The notes under the pieces: model-generated
The model's database searches: none
What the model was told of the DNA's origin: nothing
Seen by the model: the letters and a program-made list of their open reading frames with translations, nothing else
From: Larkinella insperata
GTDB lineage: Bacteria; Bacteroidota; Bacteroidia; Cytophagales; Spirosomataceae
Assembly: GCF_026248825.1 (NCBI RefSeq)
Contig: NZ_CP110973.1
Location: 3,615,001 to 3,679,000, forward strand
Direction: 5' to 3'
Length of the DNA: 64,000 nt
Shown: positions 18,012-25,919 of the stretch, one piece after another
Layout of the letters: every line of letters begins with the position of its first letter
How positions within the stretch are numbered: the first letter of the stretch is position 1
Program-made: the position numbers and the translations under genes

Positions 18012-18198
18012 AAGAGTGGATAGGGAAGGGGTACATACCCGGTTAACCCTGAAGGAAATCAAGGTGTTCACCGGACCGGTTAATTAGTAACTTTCTGTTG
18101 AATAAGCCAAATTCAGACGCAATCAAATCGCTGGGCAGTAGTAGAATTTACGAAACTTGCCTTCTGATTGTACAGAAATCAGCCTACTATCCCGCTCC

Positions 18199-20121
18199 AT
18201 GAAACTCAGACTTCTGATTGGACTGCTCATGTTCAGTACCGGCGTTGTTGCCCAGCAAAAACCGTATTCGCAACGCATGGCCGATTCGTTCATGGCCTGG
18301 CACAAGGATTCCATTCTGATCGGTAATCATAAAACCGCCCGCTGGGATTACGAGCAGGGGCTGGTGTTGAAGGCGCTCGAACGGGTTTGGTACCGCACCG
18401 CCGATGCCAAGTACTTCAATTACATCCTGAACGACCTCAACCAGTTTGTCCGTGAAGACGGCAGCATCCGGACGTATAAACCGGAGGAATTCAACATCGA
18501 CAACATCACGACCGGGCGGGTCTTGCTGACCCTGGCCCAGCAGTCGCTCGCGGGCCGGGAAAAATTTCAGAAAGCGGCTTTTGTGCTGCGCGACCAACTG
18601 GCCAAACAGCCGCGCACGAAGGAAGGTGGTTTCTGGCACAAAGGCCGGTACCCGAATCAGATGTGGCTCGACGGCTTGTTTATGGCCGAGCCGTTTTACG
18701 CCGAATTCAGTCAGGTTTTTGGGCAACCGGAAAACTTCGATGACATTGCCCGGCAGTTTGCGCTGATCGAAAAACACCTGATCGATGGCGCGGCCAACCG
18801 TCCGAAAACCGGGCTTCTTTACCACGGTTACGACGAGAGCCGTCAGCAGAAATGGGCGAATCCGAAAACGGGCCAGTCGCCGAATTTCTGGGGTCGTTCG
18901 ATTGGCTGGTACGCCATGGCGCTGGTTGATGTGCTCGACTATTTTCCGCAAAACCACCCGCAGCGGGCCAATCTGGTGAACTACCTGCAACGGTTGGCCC
19001 CGCCCCTCGTAAAATACCAGGATGCAAAAACCGGTTGCTGGTATCAGATCATCGATCAGGGAGCGCGAAAGGGCAATTACCTGGAGGCTTCGGCTTCGTG
19101 CATGTTTGTGTACGCGCTGGCCAAAGGCGTGCGGATGGGCTATCTGGATCAATCGCTGCTGGCATCGGCGCAAAAAGGGTATCGAGGGATTTTGCAACAG
19201 TTTATCGAAACCGACGCCAACGGCCTGATCAACCTCAACGGAACCGTTAGCGTGGGCGGACTGGGTGGCATACCCTACCGCGACGGGAGTTACGACTATT
19301 ACCTGAGTGAACCGATCCGGAAAAACGATTTGAAAGGCGTTGGGCCGTTTATCATGGCGAGCCTGGAACTGGAAATCGCGCCCGAACTCGCGGTTGGCGC
19401 CGGCAAAACCGTGGGCATTGATTACCATTTCAACCGGGAATTCCGCAAGAACCTGCTGGGACAAACCGAGCCGTTTCATTACACGCTGGAAGACCGGATG
19501 CATTCGGGCTTCTGGCATTGGGGCAACACGTTCCGCGAACTGGGAGCCAAAACCGTTGCGGTTCCGACGGCACCAACCGCCGAGTCGCTGAAGGACGTTG
19601 ACGTTTACATCATCGTTGATCCCGATTCGCCGAAGGAAACCGCACAGCCCAACTACATCCAGCCCGCTGATGTAAAAGTAATTAGCGAGTGGGTGAAGGC
19701 CGGTGGGGTGCTGGTCATGATGGCGAATGACACCGCCAATTGCGAAACCAGGCACTTCAACGAGCTGGCACAAGCGTTTGGCATTCGGTTCACGAGCAAG
19801 AACCGCAACATGGTAAAGGGCAAGAACTGGGAGCAGGGCAAGGTGACCATTCCGGCGGGAAATCCGGTATTTAAGGAAACCAGAGCGGTTTACATCAAGG
19901 AACTGGCAACGCTCGATTTACAAGCCTCAGCCCAGGCGCTGATTTCGGAAGGGGGCGACGTGATTATGGCAGTCGCGCAAGTCGGCAAGGGGACGGTATT
20001 TGCCGTTGGCGATCCCTGGCTTTATAACGAATACACCGACGGGCGGATCATCCCGGTAGTCTACGAAAATTACCAGGCCGGTAAAGAACTTGGGACTTGG
20101 TTACTAAACCAAGTTCGGTGA
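18199..20121 (+). CDS. GH105-family unsaturated glycuronyl hydrolase with C-terminal DUF4350-like domain
   Basis: A 640-residue exported enzyme (signal peptide MKLRLLIGLLMFSTGVVAQ). Residues 25-390 form the (alpha/alpha)6 barrel of GH88/GH105, with the conserved Asp region NIDNITTGR and the catalytic-Asp block NQMWLDGLFMAEPF; such enzymes remove the unsaturated galacturonate left at chain ends by pectate or rhamnogalacturonan lyases. Residues from about 430 on (DVDVYIIVDPDSP...ISEWVKAGGVLVMM...GKGTVFAVGDPWLYNEY) look like a DUF4350/amidotransferase-like fold. This two-domain form is longer than a typical single-domain GH105. Start at ATG 18199, where the signal peptide begins. Fits the rhamnogalacturonan theme of later genes. 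Confidence 0.9.
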   Translation: MKLRLLIGLLMFSTGVVAQQKPYSQRMADSFMAWHKDSILIGNHKTARWDYEQGLVLKALERVWYRTADAKYFNYILNDLNQFVREDGSIRTYKPEEFNIDNITTGRVLLTLAQQSLAGREKFQKAAFVLRDQLAKQPRTKEGGFWHKGRYPNQMWLDGLFMAEPFYAEFSQVFGQPENFDDIARQFALIEKHLIDGAANRPKTGLLYHGYDESRQQKWANPKTGQSPNFWGRSIGWYAMALVDVLDYFPQNHPQRANLVNYLQRLAPPLVKYQDAKTGCWYQIIDQGARKGNYLEASASCMFVYALAKGVRMGYLDQSLLASAQKGYRGILQQFIETDANGLINLNGTVSVGGLGGIPYRDGSYDYYLSEPIRKNDLKGVGPFIMASLELEIAPELAVGAGKTVGIDYHFNREFRKNLLGQTEPFHYTLEDRMHSGFWHWGNTFRELGAKTVAVPTAPTAESLKDVDVYIIVDPDSPKETAQPNYIQPADVKVISEWVKAGGVLVMMANDTANCETRHFNELAQAFGIRFTSKNRNMVKGKNWEQGKVTIPAGNPVFKETRAVYIKELATLDLQASAQALISEGGDVIMAVAQVGKGTVFAVGDPWLYNEYTDGRIIPVVYENYQAGKELGTWLLNQVR

Positions 20122-20180
20122 CCTCCACTTTATACATTGCATTCGCCTTGCTGCAACCAGCGCTGACCGTTTAAAAATTT

Positions 20181-20202
20181 TTATTAAAAAGTTTTTTAAT
20201 AA
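20181..20202. promoter_or_regulatory. Candidate TetR operator, site 1 (before tetR)
   Basis: A 22-base palindrome with arms TTATTAAAAA and TTTTTAATAA around a two-base centre. Its 16-base core matches sites 2 and 3 before the efflux operon at 13 of 16 positions or nearly so. It overlaps the position of the -33 region of the tetR promoter, as expected for autorepression. Confidence 0.55.
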
Positions 20203-20224
20203 ATCGGCTGAGCTTTTACTTTTG
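20192..20224 (+). promoter_or_regulatory. Candidate tetR promoter
   Basis: TACTTTTG at 20217-20224 is an exact TAnnTTTG -7 element; a T-rich -33 region lies 19 bases upstream, inside operator site 1. The -7 element ends only five bases before the ATG, so the transcript may be leaderless or nearly so. Confidence 0.45.
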
Positions 20225-20229
20225 CCTTC

Positions 20230-20847
20230 ATGAAATCAAAACATACCGAACAGAATACCGAGCAGAAGATTAAAGAAGCCGCGAAAAAAGTATTCTTGGA
20301 GCGTGGTTTCGATGGGGCTAAGTTGCGGCACATTGCCGAAGAAGCAGGCACCACGATGGCGATGGTGAACTACTACTTCCGCAGCAAAGAGCAGCTCTTT
20401 CAGAGTATCTTCTTGGAGACGATGGGCCTGTTTCTGGGGCGGATTATTGCGATTCTGAATGAAGAGGTTCCGCTGGAAATTAAAGTATGGAAAGTGGTTG
20501 ATAACTATACAGATTTCCTGCACGCTAATCCGCATGTTCCCGTGTTCGTTCTTTCTGAGTTACAGAAAGATAGCAGTGAAATTTTTGAGAAGTTGAATGT
20601 AAAGAATATGATTGAAACGGCTTATTTTACGAAGCAATTGCATCAAGAGGGCGAGAAGGGCGCCATCCGGAACGTGAAGCCGTTGCAACTAATTGTGACC
20701 ATGTTGGGCAGTTTGATTTTTCCGTTCATGGCTAAACCCATTGTGGCCTATATCGGCGGCATGGATAACGTAGCTTACCGAGCCTTTCTGGAGGAGCGGA
20801 AAGTAATTGTTTTTGAAACCATCATGGCGTATCTGAAACCCACCTGA
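20230..20847 (+). CDS. TetR-family transcriptional repressor
   Basis: A 205-residue TetR-type protein. The N-terminal helix-turn-helix is well preserved (KIKEAAKKVFLERGFDGAKLRHIAEEAGTTMAMVNYYFRSKEQLF, residues 13-58); the C-terminal ligand-binding and dimerisation domain is hydrophobic and variable as usual. It is followed after 70 bases by a six-gene exporter operon, and the same AT-rich palindrome occurs before its own gene and twice before the operon. By analogy with E. coli CecR (YbiH), which controls ybhGFSR, it most likely represses both itself and the exporter until a toxic compound binds. Confidence 0.93.
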   Translation: MKSKHTEQNTEQKIKEAAKKVFLERGFDGAKLRHIAEEAGTTMAMVNYYFRSKEQLFQSIFLETMGLFLGRIIAILNEEVPLEIKVWKVVDNYTDFLHANPHVPVFVLSELQKDSSEIFEKLNVKNMIETAYFTKQLHQEGEKGAIRNVKPLQLIVTMLGSLIFPFMAKPIVAYIGGMDNVAYRAFLEERKVIVFETIMAYLKPT

Positions 20848-20865
20848 TATTTTTTTGAATAGCTA

Positions 20866-20881
20866 TTAAAAGAGTTTTTAA
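20866..20881. promoter_or_regulatory. Candidate TetR operator, site 2
   Basis: TTAAAAGAGTTTTTAA, an imperfect palindrome with arms TTAAAA/TTTTAA. It is repeated 38 bases downstream (site 3) and resembles site 1 before tetR. Confidence 0.5.
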
Positions 20882-20903
20882 AAAGATCATTTAGTATGAA
20901 TTT

Positions 20904-20918
20904 TTAAAAGAGTTTTTA
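20904..20918. promoter_or_regulatory. Candidate TetR operator, site 3, touching the exporter start codon
   Basis: TTAAAAGAGTTTTTA repeats 15 bases of site 2 exactly; its last base is the A of the first exporter gene's ATG (20918). Binding here would block transcription or initiation directly. Confidence 0.5.
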
Positions 20919-22183
20919 TGAAACCATACGTCGCACTTTTACTGATTCTACACCTGAGTCCGATGGTCCGAGCCCAGTCGGTGGTGACGCTGGCCCAATG
21001 CCATACCGTCGTCATCGCCAACGATCCGCTGACTCGCCAGCGGGAGATTTTAGAGCAAACCGGTGAGCTGGCACTTGCCAATCTGGATAAAAACCGTCGG
21101 TTGCCGCAGCTCGGCATGAATGGTCAGGCCAGCTGGCAATCGGAAGTAACGAAGTTGCCCATCGAGCTGCCGGGCGTACCGATTCCGCAGTTGAGCAAAG
21201 ACCAGTACAAGCTGACCGCCGACCTGAATTACACACTCTACGACGGCCAGCAGACCACGCTTCAGAAGCAGGTGCAACGGTCCAGCACGGCAGCGAGTTT
21301 GCAGCAGGTCGCCGTTGAGCAACACCGGTTGAAGGAGCAGGTCAATGCCTACTTTCTGAATATCCTGCTGACGGACGAAAACACCCGGCTGGCCCGCATC
21401 CGGCTGGCGGAACTGCAAAACCGCATCGCCAAAGCCGAGGCCGGGGTGAAGTTTGGTACCGTGGCGCCCGTGGGCGTGGACGTGTTGCGCGCCGAAGCAT
21501 TGAATACGGAGCAGCAACTGAGTCAGTTGGCCAGCACCCGCCGGGGTCTGCGCGACCAGCTCGCCATTCTGACGGGGCTCACCATCACCGACAGCACCCG
21601 GCTGGTCATTGAAGAAGGCCAGACCGTTGTCGCCAATTTGCCGCTCAACCGTCCTGAACAAAAGCTGTTTGACGCCCAGCGCACCGTGCTGGAAAACCAA
21701 CTCCGGCTGACCGAGAACCGCCTGCAACCCCGGCTGAGCGCCTTCGCCCAGGGGGGCGCGGGCCGACCGGCGCTCAATTTTCTGAACAACGACTTTCGGG
21801 GCTTCTTCATCGGCGGTCTTCGGTTGAGCTGGAACCTGTCGGCGGCTTACACGCTTCGCAACGATCGGACGGTATTGGCGCTGAACCGGGAGCAGGTTGC
21901 GGTTCAGCAAAAGGTATTTGACCGGAATCTGGCGCTTCAGCTCCGCCAGCAGCAAACCGAGATCGACCGCATCAGTGCTCTGTTAGAAACGGACCGGGAA
22001 ATCAGCGCCCTGCGCTCCAAAATCCGGCAAACCGCCAGCGTACAACTCGACAACGGCACGCTGGCCGCCCGCGATTATACCACCGAACTCAACGCCGAAA
22101 GTCAGGCGCTGCTGAACCAGAAAACCCACGAACTGCAACTGCTGTTGGCGAAAGTGCAATACCGCACGCTGACCGGAAATTAA
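20918..22183 (+). CDS. TolC-family outer-membrane efflux protein
   Basis: A 421-residue exported protein (signal peptide ending at VRAQ, about residue 20) built from long amphipathic helices rich in Gln, Leu and Arg (VQRSSTAASLQQVAVEQHRLKEQVNAYFLNILL; RIRLAELQNRIAKAEAGVKFGTVAPVGVDVLRAEALNTEQQL), the pattern of the TolC/OEP family that forms the outer-membrane channel of tripartite exporters. It opens the operon, followed by an HlyD-type fusion protein, two ABC ATPases and two permeases, so it most likely supplies the dedicated outer-membrane channel, unlike the E. coli YbhGFSR system which uses the general TolC. Confidence 0.92.
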   Translation: MKPYVALLLILHLSPMVRAQSVVTLAQCHTVVIANDPLTRQREILEQTGELALANLDKNRRLPQLGMNGQASWQSEVTKLPIELPGVPIPQLSKDQYKLTADLNYTLYDGQQTTLQKQVQRSSTAASLQQVAVEQHRLKEQVNAYFLNILLTDENTRLARIRLAELQNRIAKAEAGVKFGTVAPVGVDVLRAEALNTEQQLSQLASTRRGLRDQLAILTGLTITDSTRLVIEEGQTVVANLPLNRPEQKLFDAQRTVLENQLRLTENRLQPRLSAFAQGGAGRPALNFLNNDFRGFFIGGLRLSWNLSAAYTLRNDRTVLALNREQVAVQQKVFDRNLALQLRQQQTEIDRISALLETDREISALRSKIRQTASVQLDNGTLAARDYTTELNAESQALLNQKTHELQLLLAKVQYRTLTGN

Positions 22184-22204
22184 CCTTCTCAGATCATTCG
22201 TAAC

Positions 22205-23134
22205 ATGAAAAGTAATCTGATTATCAGTATTCTATCTTTCGGTCTGCTGGCTTGTCAAACGGAGCCGCAGTCGGATGCGTACGGCAATTTTGAAGCCGTA
22301 GAAACCATCGTATCAGCCGAGGCAACCGGCGCCCTGCAAAAACTAACCATCGAAGAGGGACAAACGCTGCAAGCCGGGCAAACCGTCGGGCAGATTGATC
22401 CGCTGCAACTTCAATTGCGCAAATCCCAGTTGCTGGCGAGCCAGCGGGCGGTTGCCAGCCGTTCACCAAATGTGCAGGCGCAACTCTCGCCGTATGAACA
22501 GCAAATTGCGGTGCAGGAGCAGCAACTTCGGACGCTGCAACGCGAGAAAACCCGTACGGAAAACCTGATTGCCGCCGGGGCTGCGCCGACCAAGCAACTC
22601 GACGACATTGTGGCCCAGATCGACGTGACCGAGCGCCAGATGGCCCTGATCCGCCAGCAGCGGGCGGCCCAGCAGTCGGCCCTGACCACGCAGCGCAGCG
22701 GGACGCTCTCGGAAGAAGCGCCGTTGGAGGAACAGGTCCGGCAGATCGACGACCAGATCAAAAGGGCGACTGTTATTAACCCCGCCCCCGGAACCGTTAC
22801 GGTCAAGTTTGCTGAACCCGGCGAGGTGGTCAGTTACGGGAAGCCGTTGTACAAAGTGGCTGATCTCGACCAGATTACGCTCCGGGCCTACATCAGCGGG
22901 GATCAACTGGTGCGGGTCAAACCCGGACAGCGGGTGAAGGTCCTGGTGGATGCCCCCAACGAGCAGTTCAAGGAATACGCCGGAACGGTAACCTGGATTT
23001 CGAGCAAGGCCGAGTTTACGCCCAAAGTAATTCAGACGAAAGACGAACGGGTCAACCTGGTCTATGCGCTGAAAGTAAGGGTAAAAAACGACGGCGGTTT
23101 GAAAATCGGTATGCCGGGAGAAATCCGGTTGTAA
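22205..23134 (+). CDS. HlyD-family periplasmic adaptor lipoprotein
   Basis: A 309-residue membrane fusion protein that would link the ABC permeases to the TolC-type channel. It has a lipobox LLAC (Cys17), so it is probably lipid-anchored. A split lipoyl (biotinyl-lipoyl-like) domain is visible: SAEATGALQKLTIEEGQTLQAGQTVGQID before, and TVINPAPGTVTVKFAEPGEVVSYGKPLYKVAD after, a long coiled coil (residues 60-180, rich in Gln, Glu, Arg). A beta-barrel domain follows (ITLRAYISGDQLVRVKPGQRVKVLVD). It corresponds to YbhG in the E. coli system. Confidence 0.93.
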   Translation: MKSNLIISILSFGLLACQTEPQSDAYGNFEAVETIVSAEATGALQKLTIEEGQTLQAGQTVGQIDPLQLQLRKSQLLASQRAVASRSPNVQAQLSPYEQQIAVQEQQLRTLQREKTRTENLIAAGAAPTKQLDDIVAQIDVTERQMALIRQQRAAQQSALTTQRSGTLSEEAPLEEQVRQIDDQIKRATVINPAPGTVTVKFAEPGEVVSYGKPLYKVADLDQITLRAYISGDQLVRVKPGQRVKVLVDAPNEQFKEYAGTVTWISSKAEFTPKVIQTKDERVNLVYALKVRVKNDGGLKIGMPGEIRL

Positions 23135-23146
23135 ACGCTGCGAAAT

Positions 23147-24070
23147 ATGGATGCGATCCTCATTGAAAACGTCTCGAAATCGTACGGCGGGGTTCCGGCG
23201 GTGGCGGATGTGTCGCTGGCAATCCGGCCGGGTGAGTTGTTCGGGCTGATCGGGCCGGACGGGGCCGGAAAAACCACGCTTTTTAAAATTCTGGTGACGC
23301 TGCTGCTGCCGGATCAGGGCCGGGCGACGGTCGTGGGGCGCGATGTGGTCAGGGATTACAAGGCGTTGCGGCAATTGGTGGGTTACATGCCCGGCCGGTT
23401 TTCGCTCTACCCCGACCTGAGCGTGCAGGAAAATCTGGCGTTTTTTGCCACGGTTTTCGGAACCACCATCCGGCAGAACTATCACCTGATTCAGGAGATT
23501 TATTCGCAGCTGGAACCGTTTAAAAACCGGCGGGCCGGGCAGCTTTCCGGGGGGATGAAACAGAAGCTGGCCCTGTGCTGCGCCCTGATTCATAAGCCCG
23601 AAGTCTTGTTTCTGGACGAACCGACGACCGGTGTGGATGCGGTTTCGCGCAGGGAATTTTGGGATATGCTCCGCCAACTGAACCAACGCGGACTGACGAC
23701 GCTGGTTTCGACCCCCTACATGGACGAAGCGGGCCGCTGCGACCGAATTGCGTTCATGCAGACCGGAAACGTACTGGCGGTCGATCCACCGTCGGTTATT
23801 ACCAACCGGTTCCGAAAGCCGTTGTTCGCCGTTCGGGCGGCTGATACCTACCGGCTGATTCAGGAGTTGCGGCAGGCACCGTTCACCGAATCCTGCTACG
23901 CCTTCGGGGAGTTTCTGCACCTGACCATCCGTTCCGGGGCGGTAACCGACCACCAGATCGGCCAGTATCTGCTCGACCGAGACCATCAGGCTATTGAAAT
24001 TCAACCCGTTCAACCCGGTATCGAAGACACCTTTATGGCGTTGATGAATCCGCCGGAGCCAGCCGTCTAG
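23147..24070 (+). CDS. ABC exporter ATPase subunit 1 (intact signature, switch His lost)
   Basis: A 307-residue ABC ATPase with Walker A GPDGAGKTT (residues 36-44), signature LSGGMKQKL and Walker B VLFLDEPTTGVD. The H-loop, usually STHYMDEA, reads STPYMDEA, so the switch histidine is replaced by proline. A C-terminal extension of about 90 residues follows the nucleotide domain. It corresponds to the N-terminal half of the double ATPase YbhF. It is followed four bases later by the second ATPase gene, so the two halves of YbhF are separate genes here and probably form a heterodimer. Confidence 0.95.
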   Translation: MDAILIENVSKSYGGVPAVADVSLAIRPGELFGLIGPDGAGKTTLFKILVTLLLPDQGRATVVGRDVVRDYKALRQLVGYMPGRFSLYPDLSVQENLAFFATVFGTTIRQNYHLIQEIYSQLEPFKNRRAGQLSGGMKQKLALCCALIHKPEVLFLDEPTTGVDAVSRREFWDMLRQLNQRGLTTLVSTPYMDEAGRCDRIAFMQTGNVLAVDPPSVITNRFRKPLFAVRAADTYRLIQELRQAPFTESCYAFGEFLHLTIRSGAVTDHQIGQYLLDRDHQAIEIQPVQPGIEDTFMALMNPPEPAV

Positions 24071-24074
24071 AATC

Positions 24075-24809
24075 ATGGAAAAAGCCGTCATTACCAACCA
24101 GCTGACCAAGAAGTTCGGCGATTTTGTGGCTACCAACGCCATCACATTTGACGTGGCGCAGGGCGAGATTTTTGGTTTTCTGGGCGCAAACGGAGCCGGA
24201 AAAACCACGGCCATGCGGATGCTTTGCGGGTTGCTGAAACCGTCGTCGGGTCAGGCCAGCGTCGCGGGGTTTGATGTGTACCGACAATCCGAAAAAATCA
24301 AGCAGAACATTGGCTACATGAGCCAGCGGTTTTCGCTGTACGAAGATTTGACGGTGCGCGAAAACATCCGGTTTTACGGCGGCATCTACGGATTGCGCCG
24401 GGCCGATATTCCCGTCAAAACCGATCAGATTCTGGTGAAACTGGGCATTGAATCCGTGGCTAATTCGCTCGTGGCTTCGTTGCCGCTGGGCTGGAAACAG
24501 AAGCTAGCCTTTTCGGTGGCCCTGCTGCACGAACCCAAAATTGTGTTTCTGGACGAACCCACCGGCGGGGTTGACCCGATTACGCGCCGTCAATTCTGGG
24601 ACCTGATCTACGAAGCGGCCCACCACGGCACAACGGTTTTTGTTACTACCCACTACATGGACGAAGCCGAATACTGCAACCGCGTTTCGATCATGGTCGA
24701 CGGGAAAATGAAGGCGCTGGACACGCCGAAGGGCCTGAAAACCGCCTATGGTGTGGAGTCGATGGACGCTGTTTTTCAGATTCTGGCCCGGGGCACTTCA
24801 ACCAACTAA
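24075..24809 (+). CDS. ABC exporter ATPase subunit 2 (switch His intact, degenerate signature)
   Basis: A 244-residue ABC ATPase with Walker A GANGAGKTTAM, Walker B IVFLDEPTGGVD and a normal H-loop (TTHYMDEA). The signature, normally LSGGQ, reads LPLGWKQ. Together with subunit 1 the pair should make one canonical ATP site (this subunit's Walker motifs and His with the LSGG of subunit 1) and one degenerate site (Pro for His, LPLG for LSGG). It corresponds to the C-terminal half of YbhF. The permease gene begins three bases after the stop. Confidence 0.95.
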   Translation: MEKAVITNQLTKKFGDFVATNAITFDVAQGEIFGFLGANGAGKTTAMRMLCGLLKPSSGQASVAGFDVYRQSEKIKQNIGYMSQRFSLYEDLTVRENIRFYGGIYGLRRADIPVKTDQILVKLGIESVANSLVASLPLGWKQKLAFSVALLHEPKIVFLDEPTGGVDPITRRQFWDLIYEAAHHGTTVFVTTHYMDEAEYCNRVSIMVDGKMKALDTPKGLKTAYGVESMDAVFQILARGTSTN

Positions 24810-24812
24810 GTC

Positions 24813-25919
24813 ATGAACCGCTTTATCGCTTTTGTTAAAAAAGAATTTTTCCACATCCTGCGCGACCGGCGGACGTTGCTGATTCTGTTTGGCTTGCCGC
24901 TGGCGCAGGTGCTGCTCTTCGGATTTGCGCTCACGAATGAGATCAAGAACGCCAAAATCGCCATTCTGGATAACGACAAAAGGTCGCATTCGCAGCAGAT
25001 TACGGCCAAGCTGCTGGCGTCCGGCTATTTTCAACTGCGGGAAAACCTGCGCTCGAACGGCGACATTGAACGGGCGTTTCGGCGGGGGCAGATCAAGCTG
25101 GCGGTGGTGTTTCCGGCCGGTTTTACCGACAATTTTGAACACGGACGCAGCGCGCAGATTCAGCTTCTGGCCGATGCCACCGAGCAGAATACCGCCATCA
25201 GCCTGACCAACTACGCGTCGGCCATCATCCGGGATTACACCACCGACCTAAACCCGGCCAGCCAGCCGCCAATGGTCATCGACGTTCGTAGCCGCATGGT
25301 GTTCAACCCCGAACTCAAGGGCGCGTTTGTCTTTGTGCCGGGCGTGATGGCGATGGTCCTGCTGCTGGTATCGGCCCTGATGACTTCCGTGACCATCGCC
25401 CGCGAACGCGAAACCGGCACGCTGGAGGTTCTGATGGTGTCGCCCCTGAGCCAGGGTCAGATTTTGCTGGGGAAGGTGGTGCCGTACCTGTTACTGTCGT
25501 TTGTAAACGGGTGCATGATCATTGCGCTCGGGGTTTTTGCGCTGCACGTACCGCTGAATGGGAGCCTGTGGCTGTTGCTGGCCGAAACACTGCTGTTTAT
25601 TTTTCTGGCCTTGTCCATCGGTATTTTCATTTCGTCGCTGGTGGAAACCCAGTTGGTGGCCATGTTTGCGTCGTTGATGGCGATGCTGCTGCCGACGATC
25701 TTCCTGTCGGGCTTCATTTTCCCGATTGAAAGTATGCCCCGACCGCTTCAGCTTGTTTCCAACATCATTCCGGCCAAGTATTTCATTGCCATTGTAAAAG
25801 GCATCATGATCAAAGGCGCGGGCTTGCGGTATCTGTGGCAACCCACGCTGGTGCTGGTCGGAATGTCGCTGTTGTTTACGGTATTGAGTTTACGGAATCT
25901 AAAACCCCGCTTATCATGA
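24813..25919 (+). CDS. ABC-2 type permease 1 (YbhS/YbhR-like)
   Basis: A 368-residue ABC-2 (type V exporter) membrane subunit. It has one N-terminal helix after a basic start (MNRFIAFVKKEFFHILRDRRTLLILFGLPLAQVLLFGFAL), a periplasmic domain of about 130 residues, and five C-terminal helices containing the RERETGTLEVLMVSPLSQGQILLGK coupling segment and a KYFIAIVKGIMIKG block typical of the family. Its stop overlaps the start of the second permease (ATGA). The two presumably form the transmembrane channel of the exporter. Confidence 0.94.
   Translation: MNRFIAFVKKEFFHILRDRRTLLILFGLPLAQVLLFGFALTNEIKNAKIAILDNDKRSHSQQITAKLLASGYFQLRENLRSNGDIERAFRRGQIKLAVVFPAGFTDNFEHGRSAQIQLLADATEQNTAISLTNYASAIIRDYTTDLNPASQPPMVIDVRSRMVFNPELKGAFVFVPGVMAMVLLLVSALMTSVTIARERETGTLEVLMVSPLSQGQILLGKVVPYLLLSFVNGCMIIALGVFALHVPLNGSLWLLLAETLLFIFLALSIGIFISSLVETQLVAMFASLMAMLLPTIFLSGFIFPIESMPRPLQLVSNIIPAKYFIAIVKGIMIKGAGLRYLWQPTLVLVGMSLLFTVLSLRNLKPRLS

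Noticed and set aside
18187..19773. Minus-strand open frame of 528 codons opposite the GH105 gene
   Set aside because: Antisense shadow of a clear enzyme with catalytic motifs; no recognisable domain in the reverse translation.
20848..20917. A -7 promoter element for the exporter operon
   Set aside because: A TA followed by T-run and G is present near 20848, but the spacing does not match TAnnTTTG, so I do not call a promoter there.
22463..24214. Minus-strand open frame of 583 codons opposite the exporter genes
   Set aside because: It spans three genes of a clear plus-strand operon and its translation shows only shadow-type composition.
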